A stretch of 64,000 bases of DNA from an uncultured Solirubrobacteraceae bacterium (GTDB lineage Bacteria > Actinomycetota > Thermoleophilia > Solirubrobacterales > Solirubrobacteraceae), in contig CADCVR010000001.1 in the NCBI GenBank assembly GCA_902806205.1, positions 1 through 64,000 of the forward strand, in the 5' to 3' direction. A program made the translations under genes and the position numbers. Below, piece by piece: positions 50,405 to 58,708 of the stretch (its first letter is position 1; each line of letters opens with the position of its first letter). The notes beneath the pieces were generated by a model that did no database searches, was not told the DNA's origin, and was given only the letters and a program-made list of their open reading frames with translations.

Positions 50405-51469
50405 CTAACCGCGCAACTCGGCGTACAGCGCGGCGTAGGCCTCCGCGGTGGCGTGCCGCGAGAAGCGCTCCGCGCGGGCGCGGCAGGCGACCGGAGTCGC
50501 GCGGTCGCGGGCCCGGTCCAGCGCGCGCTCGAGCGCAGCGGCGAGCTCTCCGGGCGTGTCGCCCGTGAAGTGCTCCCCCACGCCGTCGACGAGCTCGTGG
50601 TTCGACCCGACCACGGTGGTGCCGCAGGCCAGCGCCTCGGCGAGCACGAGGCCGAAGGCCTCCCCGAAGCTCGGCAGCGCGTGGACCCATGCCTCGCGGT
50701 TGGCGGCCACGAGCGCCTCGCGTCCGTCGAGGTCGCGCCGTTCGATCCCCGGACCGGTCGGGTCGCTCGCCCCGCCGCGCCCCGACAGCAGCAGCCGCGC
50801 TTCGGGATGACGCTTGCGCAGGAGCGCGAACGCGCCGGCCAGCAGACCGACGCGCTTGCGCGGCTCGGCCGGGTCGGCGGCGCAGAGGATCGTCGGCGTC
50901 GCGGCCCGCTCCTGCGGCGCGGGGGTGAACGCGTCCAGGTCGACGCCCGGTGCGATCGCGCGGGCCTCGACCCCCAGCCAGTAGGCGAACGCGTCGGCGG
51001 CCTCCCGCGAGAGCGCGACCACGGCGTCGGCCTCCGCGCAGGCGCGGACCAGCAGCTCCTTGCGCCAGCGCCGGTTCGCGAGCCCCTGGCGGTGCGGGAC
51101 TCCCATGAACGAGAAGACGACGGGCCGCCCGCGCTCACGGCCCCAGCGTGTCGCGGCCAGCGCGTCGGTGGCAAAGAACGGGTGGGCGACGTCGGGGTCG
51201 AAGCGGCGCAGCGCGACGTAGGAGAGCGGGACGTGCGTGAGGTGCTGCTCGTAGAGCCGGCGCTCGAGGCGGCGACCGCCCGGCGGGCGCCAGACGCGCT
51301 GGACCTGCAGGCCGTCCTCGACGACGGTCTCGGGCCGCCCAGGGTGGCTGGTGATCAGGCGCACCTGGTCGCCCCGGGCGATCAGGCCGTCGGCGAGGTC
51401 ACGCGCGACCCGCTCCGAGCCGCGACGGACTTCGGGCCAGAAGACGGGGTTGAGCAGCGCGACCCTCAC
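50405..51469 (-). CDS. Family 4 glycosyltransferase
   Basis: 354 aa, GTG start. The N-terminal Rossmann domain has FWPEVRRGSERVARDLADGL, and the C-terminal domain has ILCAADPAEPRKRVGLLAGA and the GT4 signature SFGEAFGLVLAEALACGTTV. It transfers a sugar from an activated nucleotide donor with retention of configuration. It heads the surface-glycan cluster at its left end; the next GT gene is 10 nt upstream. Confidence 0.88.
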   Translation of the reverse strand: MRVALLNPVFWPEVRRGSERVARDLADGLIARGDQVRLITSHPGRPETVVEDGLQVQRVWRPPGGRRLERRLYEQHLTHVPLSYVALRRFDPDVAHPFFATDALAATRWGRERGRPVVFSFMGVPHRQGLANRRWRKELLVRACAEADAVVALSREAADAFAYWLGVEARAIAPGVDLDAFTPAPQERAATPTILCAADPAEPRKRVGLLAGAFALLRKRHPEARLLLSGRGGASDPTGPGIERRDLDGREALVAANREAWVHALPSFGEAFGLVLAEALACGTTVVGSNHELVDGVGEHFTGDTPGELAAALERALDRARDRATPVACRARAERFSRHATAEAYAALYAELRG

Positions 51470-51479
51470 CTCGAGCTCC

Positions 51480-52457
51480 TCACAGCAGCGGCGAGCGGTG
51501 GTGGATGGAGCCGCGGACGAGCGCGGCGACCTCGGCGCAGTCGACGAGCGCGTTGACGGGCAGTTCGCTCAGCGCCCGCAGGCGCCCGCGCGCGCCCGGG
51601 CCGTAGGACGGCGCGGCCAGGCGCGCCCAGGGCACCACGAGCGCGAGTGCGAGCACGTTGCGGCGCGGCCGCGTCACTCCGAGGCCGAGGCCGAGCAGGG
51701 CGGGGCCCAGTAGGGCGTGGCGGCGCTTCCAGAAGACCCGCAGCGGGAAGTTGCGCCGCAGCGACGGGTGACGCGCGACGACTGCCGCCATGTGACGCCA
51801 GCGCTGGGAGTCGCGCACACGCGCAGGGAGACCGGGCACCTCGATGCAGTGGAAGGTGAGCATCGCCGGGGCGCCGGTGTACGGCACGCCGGTCGCACGG
51901 GCGCGGAGCGCGAGGTCGGTGTCCTCCCCGGCCGCCTCCGGGAGGGTGTCGTCGAAGCCGTCGACGGCCTCGAGCGCGTCGCGCGGGTAGGCGATGTTGC
52001 AGGTCTGCGCCCAGGTGACGGGGGGCGCGATCTCCTGGGAGCGCCAGCCCGCGACGGCGACGAGGGCGAGCTCGTCGGGATCGGGCCGGGTCGCGCCCTG
52101 GACGATCGCGCCGGGCCGCGCGCGGACGGCCGCCAGCGTCTGGGCCAGCCACTCCGCGGGCGGGCGGCAGTCGTCGTCGGTGAAGACGACCGTCGGCGCC
52201 GCGGACGCGCGCCAGGCGGCGTTGCGCTTCTCCGCCGGACCGGCCCCGGGCGCGAAGGTGAGCGTCCGCAGCACGCCGGCGCGGGCGAGCGGATGGCCGG
52301 CGAGCAGTACGGCGGTCTCCGGGCCGGCCGAGTCGTGGGCCACGACGAGCTCCCACCGCTCGTGCGCCAGCGTCTGGTCCGCCAGGGCGTTCAGCAGCCA
52401 GCGCAGGCGCAGCGGACGATCGTGGGAGGCGACGACGACGCAGAGCTCCGGCGTCAC
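51480..52457 (-). CDS. Family 2 glycosyltransferase, copy A
   Basis: 325 aa from GTG at 52457 (VTPELCVVVASHDRPLRLRW); an ATG at 52520 would add 21 Arg-rich residues. GT-A motifs: VVVASHDRPLR, VVFTDDDCRPPAEWLAQ (DDD metal site), WAQTCNIAYPRDALEAVDGF and GEDTDLALRAR. A hydrophobic region at about 225-280 may tie it to the membrane. It is clearly related to the neighbouring gene 52564-53559 along its full length, so the pair arose by tandem duplication. Confidence 0.87.
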   Translation of the reverse strand: MTPELCVVVASHDRPLRLRWLLNALADQTLAHERWELVVAHDSAGPETAVLLAGHPLARAGVLRTLTFAPGAGPAEKRNAAWRASAAPTVVFTDDDCRPPAEWLAQTLAAVRARPGAIVQGATRPDPDELALVAVAGWRSQEIAPPVTWAQTCNIAYPRDALEAVDGFDDTLPEAAGEDTDLALRARATGVPYTGAPAMLTFHCIEVPGLPARVRDSQRWRHMAAVVARHPSLRRNFPLRVFWKRRHALLGPALLGLGLGVTRPRRNVLALALVVPWARLAAPSYGPGARGRLRALSELPVNALVDCAEVAALVRGSIHHRSPLL

Positions 52458-52563
52458 GCGACGCCTCCGCCGGCCCGCCCGGGCGCCGAGGGGGCGAAAC
52501 CGGGGGTCCAGCCACCGCATCCGCCCCCTCGCGGCGCCGGGCCGTGCGCGGCGCGCGGCGCGC

Positions 52564-53559
52564 TCACAGCATCACCGTCCGGTGGCGGATGCTCCCGCGC
52601 ACGAGCGCGGCGATCTCCGCGGCGTCGACGAGGACGCGGCCCGGGAGCTCGAGGATGCCGCGAATCCGTGCCCGGGGGCCGGAGCCGTAGCGCGGGGCGG
52701 CCTCGAGGGCGTAGGGCAGGGCGAGGGCGCAGGCGAGAAGCGCCCGCTGCGCGGGGGGGCGACCGCGCGCAGGCGGAAGCCCCGGCACGAGCCCCAGCGC
52801 CGCGAGGGCGAGCAGCGCGTGCGAGCGCCGCCAGAAGACACCGAGCACCAGGTGGCGCCGCACGCCGGCGTGCGCCTTGGCGACTCCCGCCAGCCCGGCC
52901 CAGCGCGGGATCGAGCGCAGCTTCGCGAGCAGGCCTCCCGCCTCGACGCAGTGGTAGGTCAGCACCTCGGGCGCACCGGCGTAGGCGGCGCCGAACGCGC
53001 CGCGGGCACGCAGCGCGAGCTCCGTGTCCTCCCCTGCGCTGAGCGTCTCGTCGAAGCCGCCCGTCGCCTCCAGGAGCGCGCGGGGATAGACGATGTTGCA
53101 CGTCTGTGCCCACGGCACCGGCGGCTCGATGTGCTGGGTGCGGGCGTGCGGTGCGGCGACGAGGTGGGCTTCGGCCGGGTCGGGACGCGTGGCGCCCTGG
53201 ACGATGGCGCCCGGTTGCTCGCCGGCGGCGGCCAGCGCACCGGCCACCCAGCCCGCGGGCGGTCGGCAGTCGTCGTCCGTGAAGGCCACGACGGGCGCCC
53301 GGGCGGCGCGCCAGCCCGCGTTGCGCTGCCGCGCCGCGCTCCCCGTCCCGGCCGGGAGACGGAGTGCCCGCAGGACGCCGGCCCGGGCGAGCGGATGGGT
53401 CGCGAGCAGCCGTGCGGTCTCCTCTCCCGCGTCGTCGAAGCAGACGACGACCTCCCACCGCGTCCGGTCGAGGTCCTGCTCCTCCAGGGCGTTGAGCAGC
53501 CAGCGCAGCCGCAGGGAGCGCTCGTGGGAGGCGACCACGACCGCAAGCGCCGGCCTCAC
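52564..53559 (-). CDS. Family 2 glycosyltransferase, copy B
   Basis: 331 aa, GTG start overlapping the dehydratase stop (GTGA). Same plan as copy A: VVVASHERSLRLRWLLNALE, VVAFTDDDCRPPAGWVAG, WAQTCNIVYPRALLEATGGF, GEDTELALRARGAF, and the closing VDAAEIAALVRGSIRHR. Shared blocks show tandem duplication with enough divergence to suggest different donors or acceptors. Neither product has a signal peptide. Confidence 0.87.
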   Translation of the reverse strand: MRPALAVVVASHERSLRLRWLLNALEEQDLDRTRWEVVVCFDDAGEETARLLATHPLARAGVLRALRLPAGTGSAARQRNAGWRAARAPVVAFTDDDCRPPAGWVAGALAAAGEQPGAIVQGATRPDPAEAHLVAAPHARTQHIEPPVPWAQTCNIVYPRALLEATGGFDETLSAGEDTELALRARGAFGAAYAGAPEVLTYHCVEAGGLLAKLRSIPRWAGLAGVAKAHAGVRRHLVLGVFWRRSHALLALAALGLVPGLPPARGRPPAQRALLACALALPYALEAAPRYGSGPRARIRGILELPGRVLVDAAEIAALVRGSIRHRTVML

Positions 53560-54515
53560 CCCAGGGCCCCTGGGTGCGCGCGATACCAGTCGACGGTGCG
53601 GCGCAAGCCCTCGCGCAACCCCACCCGCGGCGCCCAGCCCGTCAAGGCCCGCAGCTTGCCCGAGTCGACGTACTGGCGGTCGATCTCCCCCGGCAGCACG
53701 CCCGTCCCGCGGAAGTCCGCCTTCACGTCGCTTCCGGCGACCTCCAGCAGCAGGTCGACGACCTCGCGGACCGCGTGCGGCTCGTCGCCGCCGACGTTGA
53801 ACGCTTCTCCTGCCGCGCCGCCGGAGATCGCCCCGGCGATCGCGAGGTAGGCGGCGGCCGCGTCCGCGGCGAAGAGGTAGTCGCGCTCGGGCGAGCCGTC
53901 GGAGCGGATGACCGGCGCGCGGCCCGCGATGACGCTCGCCACGAGCTCGGGGACCAGGCGCGACGCGTTCAGGTCACCCGGGCCGTAGACGTTGGCCACC
54001 CGGGCGACCGCCACGGGCAGGCCGAAGGTGCGGAAGTACGAGCGGCTGATGAGGTCGGCGCACGCCTTGCTCACGTCGTAGGGGAAGTGCGCCTCGAACT
54101 CGGAGTCCTCGCGGTAGGGCAGCCTGGCCTTCGGGCCGTAGACCTTGTCCGAGGCGGCCACGACGACGCGCTCGACCGCCTGCAGCCGGCAGGCCTCCAG
54201 GAGATTCCAAGTGCCGCGCACGTTGGTCTCGAAGGTCGGCAGTGGCGAGCGGTTCGCCTCTCCCACGATGGATTGCGCCGCGAGGTGGAACACGGTGTCG
54301 GAGCCCTGCTCGGTCAGAGCGCGCCCGAGCCGCCCGACGTCGGCGACGTCGCCCTCGACGACGGTGCACCGCGCCTCCAAGCCCTCCGTGGCGAGGACGC
54401 TCGGCTTCGCGGGTGCGCGGCGCAGCAGCGCGACCTCCACCCCGCGATCCAGCAGCGCCTCGACGAGCCACCGGCCGATCACCCCGTGAGCGCCGGTGAC
54501 GAACGCGCGCCTCAC
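53556..54515 (-). CDS. rfbG: NAD-dependent sugar-nucleotide dehydratase, probably CDP-glucose 4,6-dehydratase
   Basis: 319 aa from GTG at 54515. Rossmann motif TGAHGVIG at 7-14, catalytic Y146-x3-K150 (FPYDVSKACADLISRSYF), and DKVYGPKARLPYRED and ANVYGPGDLNASRLVPE, which are typical of the CDP-glucose dehydratase branch of the SDR superfamily. The adjacent gene encodes a glucose-1-phosphate cytidylyltransferase, which would supply its substrate. The pair makes CDP-4-keto-6-deoxyglucose for deoxysugars. It overlaps genes on both sides by 4 nt. Confidence 0.85.
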   Translation of the reverse strand: MRRAFVTGAHGVIGRWLVEALLDRGVEVALLRRAPAKPSVLATEGLEARCTVVEGDVADVGRLGRALTEQGSDTVFHLAAQSIVGEANRSPLPTFETNVRGTWNLLEACRLQAVERVVVAASDKVYGPKARLPYREDSEFEAHFPYDVSKACADLISRSYFRTFGLPVAVARVANVYGPGDLNASRLVPELVASVIAGRAPVIRSDGSPERDYLFAADAAAAYLAIAGAISGGAAGEAFNVGGDEPHAVREVVDLLLEVAGSDVKADFRGTGVLPGEIDRQYVDSGKLRALTGWAPRVGLREGLRRTVDWYRAHPGALG

Positions 54516-55234
54516 GCCTTCCAGAGCTTCCAGGGCGGCGCTCCGCCGGCCCACAGGTCGTTCAGGGTGATCGCGTCCTTGTAGGTGTCCATGCAGTCCC
54601 AGAAGCCCGTGTGGCGAAACGCGCGCAGCTGGCCGTCGGCGGCCAGGCCCTCCAGGGGCTCACGCTCGAGGGTCGAGGAGTCCGAGAGGTAGTCGAGCAC
54701 CTCCGGCTCGAAGCGGAAGAACCCGCCGTTGATCCAGTGCTCCGAGCGCGGCTTCTCTCGAAAGCCCGTCACGCGGTTGTCCGCGTCGAGCTCGGTGACG
54801 CCGAACTGCAGCTCGGGCCGCACGACGGTCATCGAGGCGTGGGCGCCGTGGGCGCCGTGGAACTCGAGCAGGGCGCGCAGATCCACGTCGGCGACCCCGT
54901 CGGCGTACGTCGCGCAGAAGGCCCGGCCGGCGATCGCTGCGCCGACGCGCTTGATCCGCCCGCCCGTCTGCGTGTCCTCGCCCGTGTCGACGCAGCGCAC
55001 CGCCACGCCCGCCGGCCACTCCTGCCCGGCGGCCCACTGCTCGATGAGCGCTCCCTTGTGGCCCGTGCACAGGACGAACTCGTCGAAGCCCTGGACGGCG
55101 TAGAGCCGGATGACGTGCCAGACGATGGGGCGCCCGCCGATCTCGACGAGGGGCTTCGGGATCTCCTGGGTCTTCTCCTGCAGCCGGGTTCCCCGCCCGC
55201 CGCAGAGGATCACGACGGGGCCGCGATCGGTCAT
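54512..55234 (-). CDS. rfbF: Glucose-1-phosphate cytidylyltransferase
   Basis: 240 aa. The nucleotidyltransferase signature LCGGRGTRLQEKTQEIPKPL is followed by TGHKGALIEQW, DTGEDTQTGGRIKRV and FREKPRSEHWINGGFF, all characteristic of the RfbF/AscA group. The closing FWDCMDTYKDAITLNDLW is also conserved. It makes CDP-glucose from CTP and glucose-1-phosphate. The ATG overlaps the upstream methyltransferase stop. Confidence 0.92.
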   Translation of the reverse strand: MTDRGPVVILCGGRGTRLQEKTQEIPKPLVEIGGRPIVWHVIRLYAVQGFDEFVLCTGHKGALIEQWAAGQEWPAGVAVRCVDTGEDTQTGGRIKRVGAAIAGRAFCATYADGVADVDLRALLEFHGAHGAHASMTVVRPELQFGVTELDADNRVTGFREKPRSEHWINGGFFRFEPEVLDYLSDSSTLEREPLEGLAADGQLRAFRHTGFWDCMDTYKDAITLNDLWAGGAPPWKLWKA

Positions 55235-55893
55235 CGCAGGCGCTCCCTGATCACCCGGGGCGCCTGGCGCACGAGCGCGCGGGCGAGCTCCCGCGGGGGG
55301 TAGTTGAAGATGCCGACGCGCACGCGTCCGCGACCGGCGTCGTAGTGGCGCTGGGCCGCCGCCAGGCTCGGCAGGCGCTCGACCGTCAGGGACAGCTCGC
55401 GGCCCTTGACGCCGACGCCGACCACCTGGCTCGGGAAGCCCGGGTGCCCGATCCCGGCCGCCCAGACCGCGTCGAAGCCCTGCCCGAGCATCGCGCGAAA
55501 CGCCTCCGGGGTGAAGCGGAAGTAGTCGTTCGGGTAGGCGTGGATGCCGAAGAGCATCACGCTCGCGATCACGCAGATCCCGCCGGGCGCGGTGACGCGC
55601 GCGAGCTCCCGGCAGGCCTGAGGCGGGTCCTCGCAGTGCTCGAGCGTGTCGAGGCACAGCGCCGTCCCGACGCTCGCGTCGGCGAGCTCGAGGGCACGCA
55701 GGTCCATGACCGCGTCGACTCCCGGGCCCGGGCGCATGTCGACGCCCGTGAACGGGACGTCGCAGAACAAGGTCCTCAGGTCACCGTCCTGATCGGGTTC
55801 GACCTGCAGGGAGCCGAAGTCGTAGACGGGGCCGGGCATCGCCTCGACGCGCTGCAGATCGGCGACGAAGTGCCGGATGAGCTCCTGGGCCAT
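55231..55893 (-). CDS. SAM-dependent methyltransferase in the glycan cluster
   Basis: 220 aa. The core has VYDFGSLQVEPDQDGD, FTGVDMRPGPGVDAVMDLRA for the cofactor, LCLDTLEHCEDPPQACREL, and TAPGGICVIASVMLFGIHAYPNDYFRF. That last block (typical of methyltransferases near O-antigen-type genes) suggests a sugar or lipid-linked glycan acceptor. It lies at the head of the rfbF-rfbG-GT operon. Confidence 0.82.
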   Translation of the reverse strand: MAQELIRHFVADLQRVEAMPGPVYDFGSLQVEPDQDGDLRTLFCDVPFTGVDMRPGPGVDAVMDLRALELADASVGTALCLDTLEHCEDPPQACRELARVTAPGGICVIASVMLFGIHAYPNDYFRFTPEAFRAMLGQGFDAVWAAGIGHPGFPSQVVGVGVKGRELSLTVERLPSLAAAQRHYDAGRGRVRVGIFNYPPRELARALVRQAPRVIRERLR

Positions 55894-55906
55894 GCGGGCG
55901 CGGACC

Positions 55907-57139
55907 CTACTTGGCGGCCGGAGCCGGGACCGCCTCGGGCGCCACGGCGGCCACGGACGGGCCGGTCGGCGTCACGACGTCCGCGGACCGCGGCCGCCGG
56001 CCCGGCAGGCGCGGCGGGCGGCCGGTGATCGCGGGGCGCTCGACGAGCCACCACAGCAGCGAGGCCAGCGTGACGCTGCCGGCCAGCATGCCGCCGAGGA
56101 CGAAGGCGAGCGTGGCCGCGGGGCCGAAGCCGGCCGGCACGTGGCGGATGAGCTCGGCGCCGACGCCGATGTGGACGAGGTAGATGCCGTAGCTCCAGCG
56201 CCCGAGCGCGTGGGCCACGCGGGTGTCGAGCAGGCGCGGCGTGGTGCCCGTCGTCCACTGCCAGACCAGCGCGCCGCCGACGAGGCCCGTGCCGCAGCCC
56301 GTGTAGGCCAGCAGCGTCGGAACTCGTCCGTCGTCGAGGTTGAAGAGCACGAGGGCCGCCACGCTCAGCAGACCGAGGGCGCCGAGTCCCAGCCCCAGCG
56401 CCCGGCCCTCGCGGCGGCCGGGCAGCCGGGTGCGCGCCGCGGGCTCGAGCGCCGCGAGCACGAGCCCGGGCACGAACGCCCACGCGAAGCTCGCCAGTGT
56501 GCGCGCCCCCGCGGTCTCGAGCGTCTCGGGCGGCCCCGCCCGCAGCACGAAGCTCACCACGAAGGCCACCGCGAGGACCGCGAGCAGCGCACGGCGGCGC
56601 CTGACCGGATCGGCCCTCCTGCCGCCCGCGCGCACCGCGAGCACCGCCAGCAGGGGAACCGAGAGGTAGAACATGAACTCCACCGCGAGCGTCCAGCCCT
56701 GCGGCAGCACGAACTCGGCGTTGCCGTCGATGAAGACGTGCCCGAAGGCGAACAGGGCGGCGACGTCGCGCGTCCCCGCGCCCGAGTTGCCGAACCAGAG
56801 CAGCGTGACCCCCAGGACGAGCCAGAACGCCGGCATGATGCGCCGGACGCGGCGCATGACGTAGGCGCCGGGCCGTGGGAACGGGCTGTCGCTCAGCCAC
56901 GCGCGCACCCACGGTCCGCCGATGAGGTAGCCCGAGAGCACCAGCAGCACGTACAGGCCGACGCTCATCCGGACGAAGACGTCGCCGACGGGGCCCCAGT
57001 CGACGCCGGGCCGGCGCTCCGCCACGAGGAAGAAGACGCCGAGGAAGCCGTGGAAGGCGATGATCCCGAGGGCCGCGACGCCGCGCAGGCCGTCGCCCGC
57101 GATGACGTACCCCTCGGTGTCGCGTGCGCTTCCGGCCAT
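55907..57139 (-). CDS. Acyltransferase 3 family membrane protein
   Basis: 410 aa from ATG at 57139. About ten membrane helices. The family start is visible as GDGLRGVAALGIIAFHGFLG with the catalytic-type His, followed by VGLYVLLVLSGYLIGG, RRVRRIMPAFWLVLGVTLLW and LPQGWTLAVEFMFYLSVPLL. These enzymes O-acylate exported sugars or lipids. Placed at the head of the glycan cluster, it probably acetylates the same polysaccharide. A Pro/Ala-rich tail of about 35 residues follows the last helix. Confidence 0.9.
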   Translation of the reverse strand: MAGSARDTEGYVIAGDGLRGVAALGIIAFHGFLGVFFLVAERRPGVDWGPVGDVFVRMSVGLYVLLVLSGYLIGGPWVRAWLSDSPFPRPGAYVMRRVRRIMPAFWLVLGVTLLWFGNSGAGTRDVAALFAFGHVFIDGNAEFVLPQGWTLAVEFMFYLSVPLLAVLAVRAGGRRADPVRRRRALLAVLAVAFVVSFVLRAGPPETLETAGARTLASFAWAFVPGLVLAALEPAARTRLPGRREGRALGLGLGALGLLSVAALVLFNLDDGRVPTLLAYTGCGTGLVGGALVWQWTTGTTPRLLDTRVAHALGRWSYGIYLVHIGVGAELIRHVPAGFGPAATLAFVLGGMLAGSVTLASLLWWLVERPAITGRPPRLPGRRPRSADVVTPTGPSVAAVAPEAVPAPAAK

Positions 57140-57208
57140 CCCGGCGCGAGAGTAGGCGATGGTCCGTCGTGGCGCGAGGGTGGTCGGTTCCCGCCGTAGC
57201 CTGAGCCC

Positions 57209-58618
57209 ATGGCCGCCGACGCCTCCGTCATCTGGTTCCGCCGGGACCTGCGGGTGCGCGACCATCCCGCCCTGGTGGCCGCCGCCGCCCACGAGCGCTG
57301 CGTCCCCGTCTTCGTCTTCGACCCCCGCCTGCTGACCACGGGGCGCTTCCCGAGCGCGATCCGGACGCAGTTCATGCTCGGGTGCCTGGCAGAGCTCGAT
57401 CGGGCGCTGCGCGAGCGCGGCGGCAGGCTCGTCGTGCGCTTCGGCCGGCCCGAAGAGGAGATTCCGCGCCTCTGCGCCGAGGTCGGCGCGAGCGATCTGT
57501 ACTTCACCGCCGACGTCGCGCCGTGGGCCCGGGGCCGTGACCAGCGGGTCGTCGAGACACTCGACGGGGTGCGCGGCCACGGACTGCCGGGCGCCTGCGT
57601 CGTCGACGATCCCGCCGCGATCCGGACTCGGGCCGGCGCGCCCTACGCCGTCTTCTCCCCCTTCGCCCGGACGTGGCGGACGGTTCCCCGGCGGGCGCCG
57701 CTCGACGCGCCGCCCGAGGTGCGCACTCCGGCGGACGTCGAGGCGGGCGAGCTGCCGTCGCTCGAGGAGCTCGGCCTCCCCGAACCGCCTTCGCGCGGGA
57801 CGTTCGCGCCGGGCGAGGACGCGGCGCGCGCGCAGGCGACGGCGTTCCTGCGCACCGGGCTCGCGCATTACGCCGACCGCCGCGACGCGCCCAAGGGCGG
57901 CTCGTCGCGCCTGTCCCCGTACCTGCGGTGGGGCTGCCTGTCGGCGCTCAAGCTCGACGTGCGCGTGGCCGAGGCGTCCGGCCCGGGCGCCGACGAGTAC
58001 CGCACGGAGCTCGCCTGGCGCGACTTCTACGCCGCGGTGCTCGTCCACTTCCCCCACGTGACCCGCCTGGAGTACATCGAGCGCTTCCGAGAGCTCGAGT
58101 GGGCCGACCCGACAGAGCACCTCGACGCCTGGACGGAGGGCCGCACGGGCTACCCGCTCGTCGACGCGGGAATGCGGCAGCTCGCGCACGAGGGCTGGAT
58201 GCACAACCGGGTGAGGATGGTCGTCGGCTCGTTTCTGACCAAGGACCTGCACCTCGACTGGCGTGAGGGCGAGCGGATCTTCATGGAGCGCCTGCTCGAC
58301 GGGGACATGGCCGCGAACAACGGCGGCTGGCAGTGGATCGCCTCCACGGGCACGGACCCCAAGCCGTACTTCCAGCGCCTGTTCAATCCCGTCACCCAGC
58401 AGGAGAAGTTCGACGCCGACGGCGAGTACGTGCGCAGGTGGTGCCCCGAGCTCGCGCGCGTCCCCGCCGAGAAGCTCTCCAGGCCGTGGACGATGTCCGT
58501 CGAGGAGCAGGAGTCCGCGGGCTGCCGGATCGGCGTGGACTACCCCCCGCCGATCGTCGACCACGCGCAGGAGCGCCGGCGGGCGGTCGAGCGCTACCGG
58601 GCGGTCGCGGGTCGATAG
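57209..58618 (+). CDS. phr: Deoxyribodipyrimidine photolyase
   Basis: 469 aa. The N-terminal photolyase domain covers about 5-130 (VIWFRRDLRVRDHPALVAAA). The FAD-binding domain covers about 200-465, with SRLSPYLRWGCLS, TGYPLVDAGMRQL, WMHNRVRMVVGSFLTKDLHL, NNGGWQWIASTGTDPKPYFQ. These are the class I CPD photolyase signatures. It repairs UV-induced cyclobutane dimers with blue light. It is divergent from the acyltransferase and convergent with the next GT gene. Confidence 0.95.
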   Translation: MAADASVIWFRRDLRVRDHPALVAAAAHERCVPVFVFDPRLLTTGRFPSAIRTQFMLGCLAELDRALRERGGRLVVRFGRPEEEIPRLCAEVGASDLYFTADVAPWARGRDQRVVETLDGVRGHGLPGACVVDDPAAIRTRAGAPYAVFSPFARTWRTVPRRAPLDAPPEVRTPADVEAGELPSLEELGLPEPPSRGTFAPGEDAARAQATAFLRTGLAHYADRRDAPKGGSSRLSPYLRWGCLSALKLDVRVAEASGPGADEYRTELAWRDFYAAVLVHFPHVTRLEYIERFRELEWADPTEHLDAWTEGRTGYPLVDAGMRQLAHEGWMHNRVRMVVGSFLTKDLHLDWREGERIFMERLLDGDMAANNGGWQWIASTGTDPKPYFQRLFNPVTQQEKFDADGEYVRRWCPELARVPAEKLSRPWTMSVEEQESAGCRIGVDYPPPIVDHAQERRRAVERYRAVAGR

Positions 58619-58653
58619 CGCGCGGCGCCGGCGGTGCGGTTCCCCGACACCGC

Positions 58654-58704
58654 GGCGGCGTGTGCTCAGATCTCCCTCTGCGGTGGATCTGAGCACACGC
58701 CGCC
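58654..58704. terminator. Perfect 19-bp hairpin between convergent genes
   Basis: GGCGGCGTGTGCTCAGATC at 58654-58672 is repeated exactly in inverted form at 58686-58704, with a 13-nt loop. It lies between the ends of phr (plus) and the GT4 gene (minus), so a bidirectional terminator is the simplest reading. There is no U-tract on either side. A stem this long and perfect may also be a mobile or dispersed repeat. Confidence 0.65.
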
Positions 58705-58708
58705 ACGA

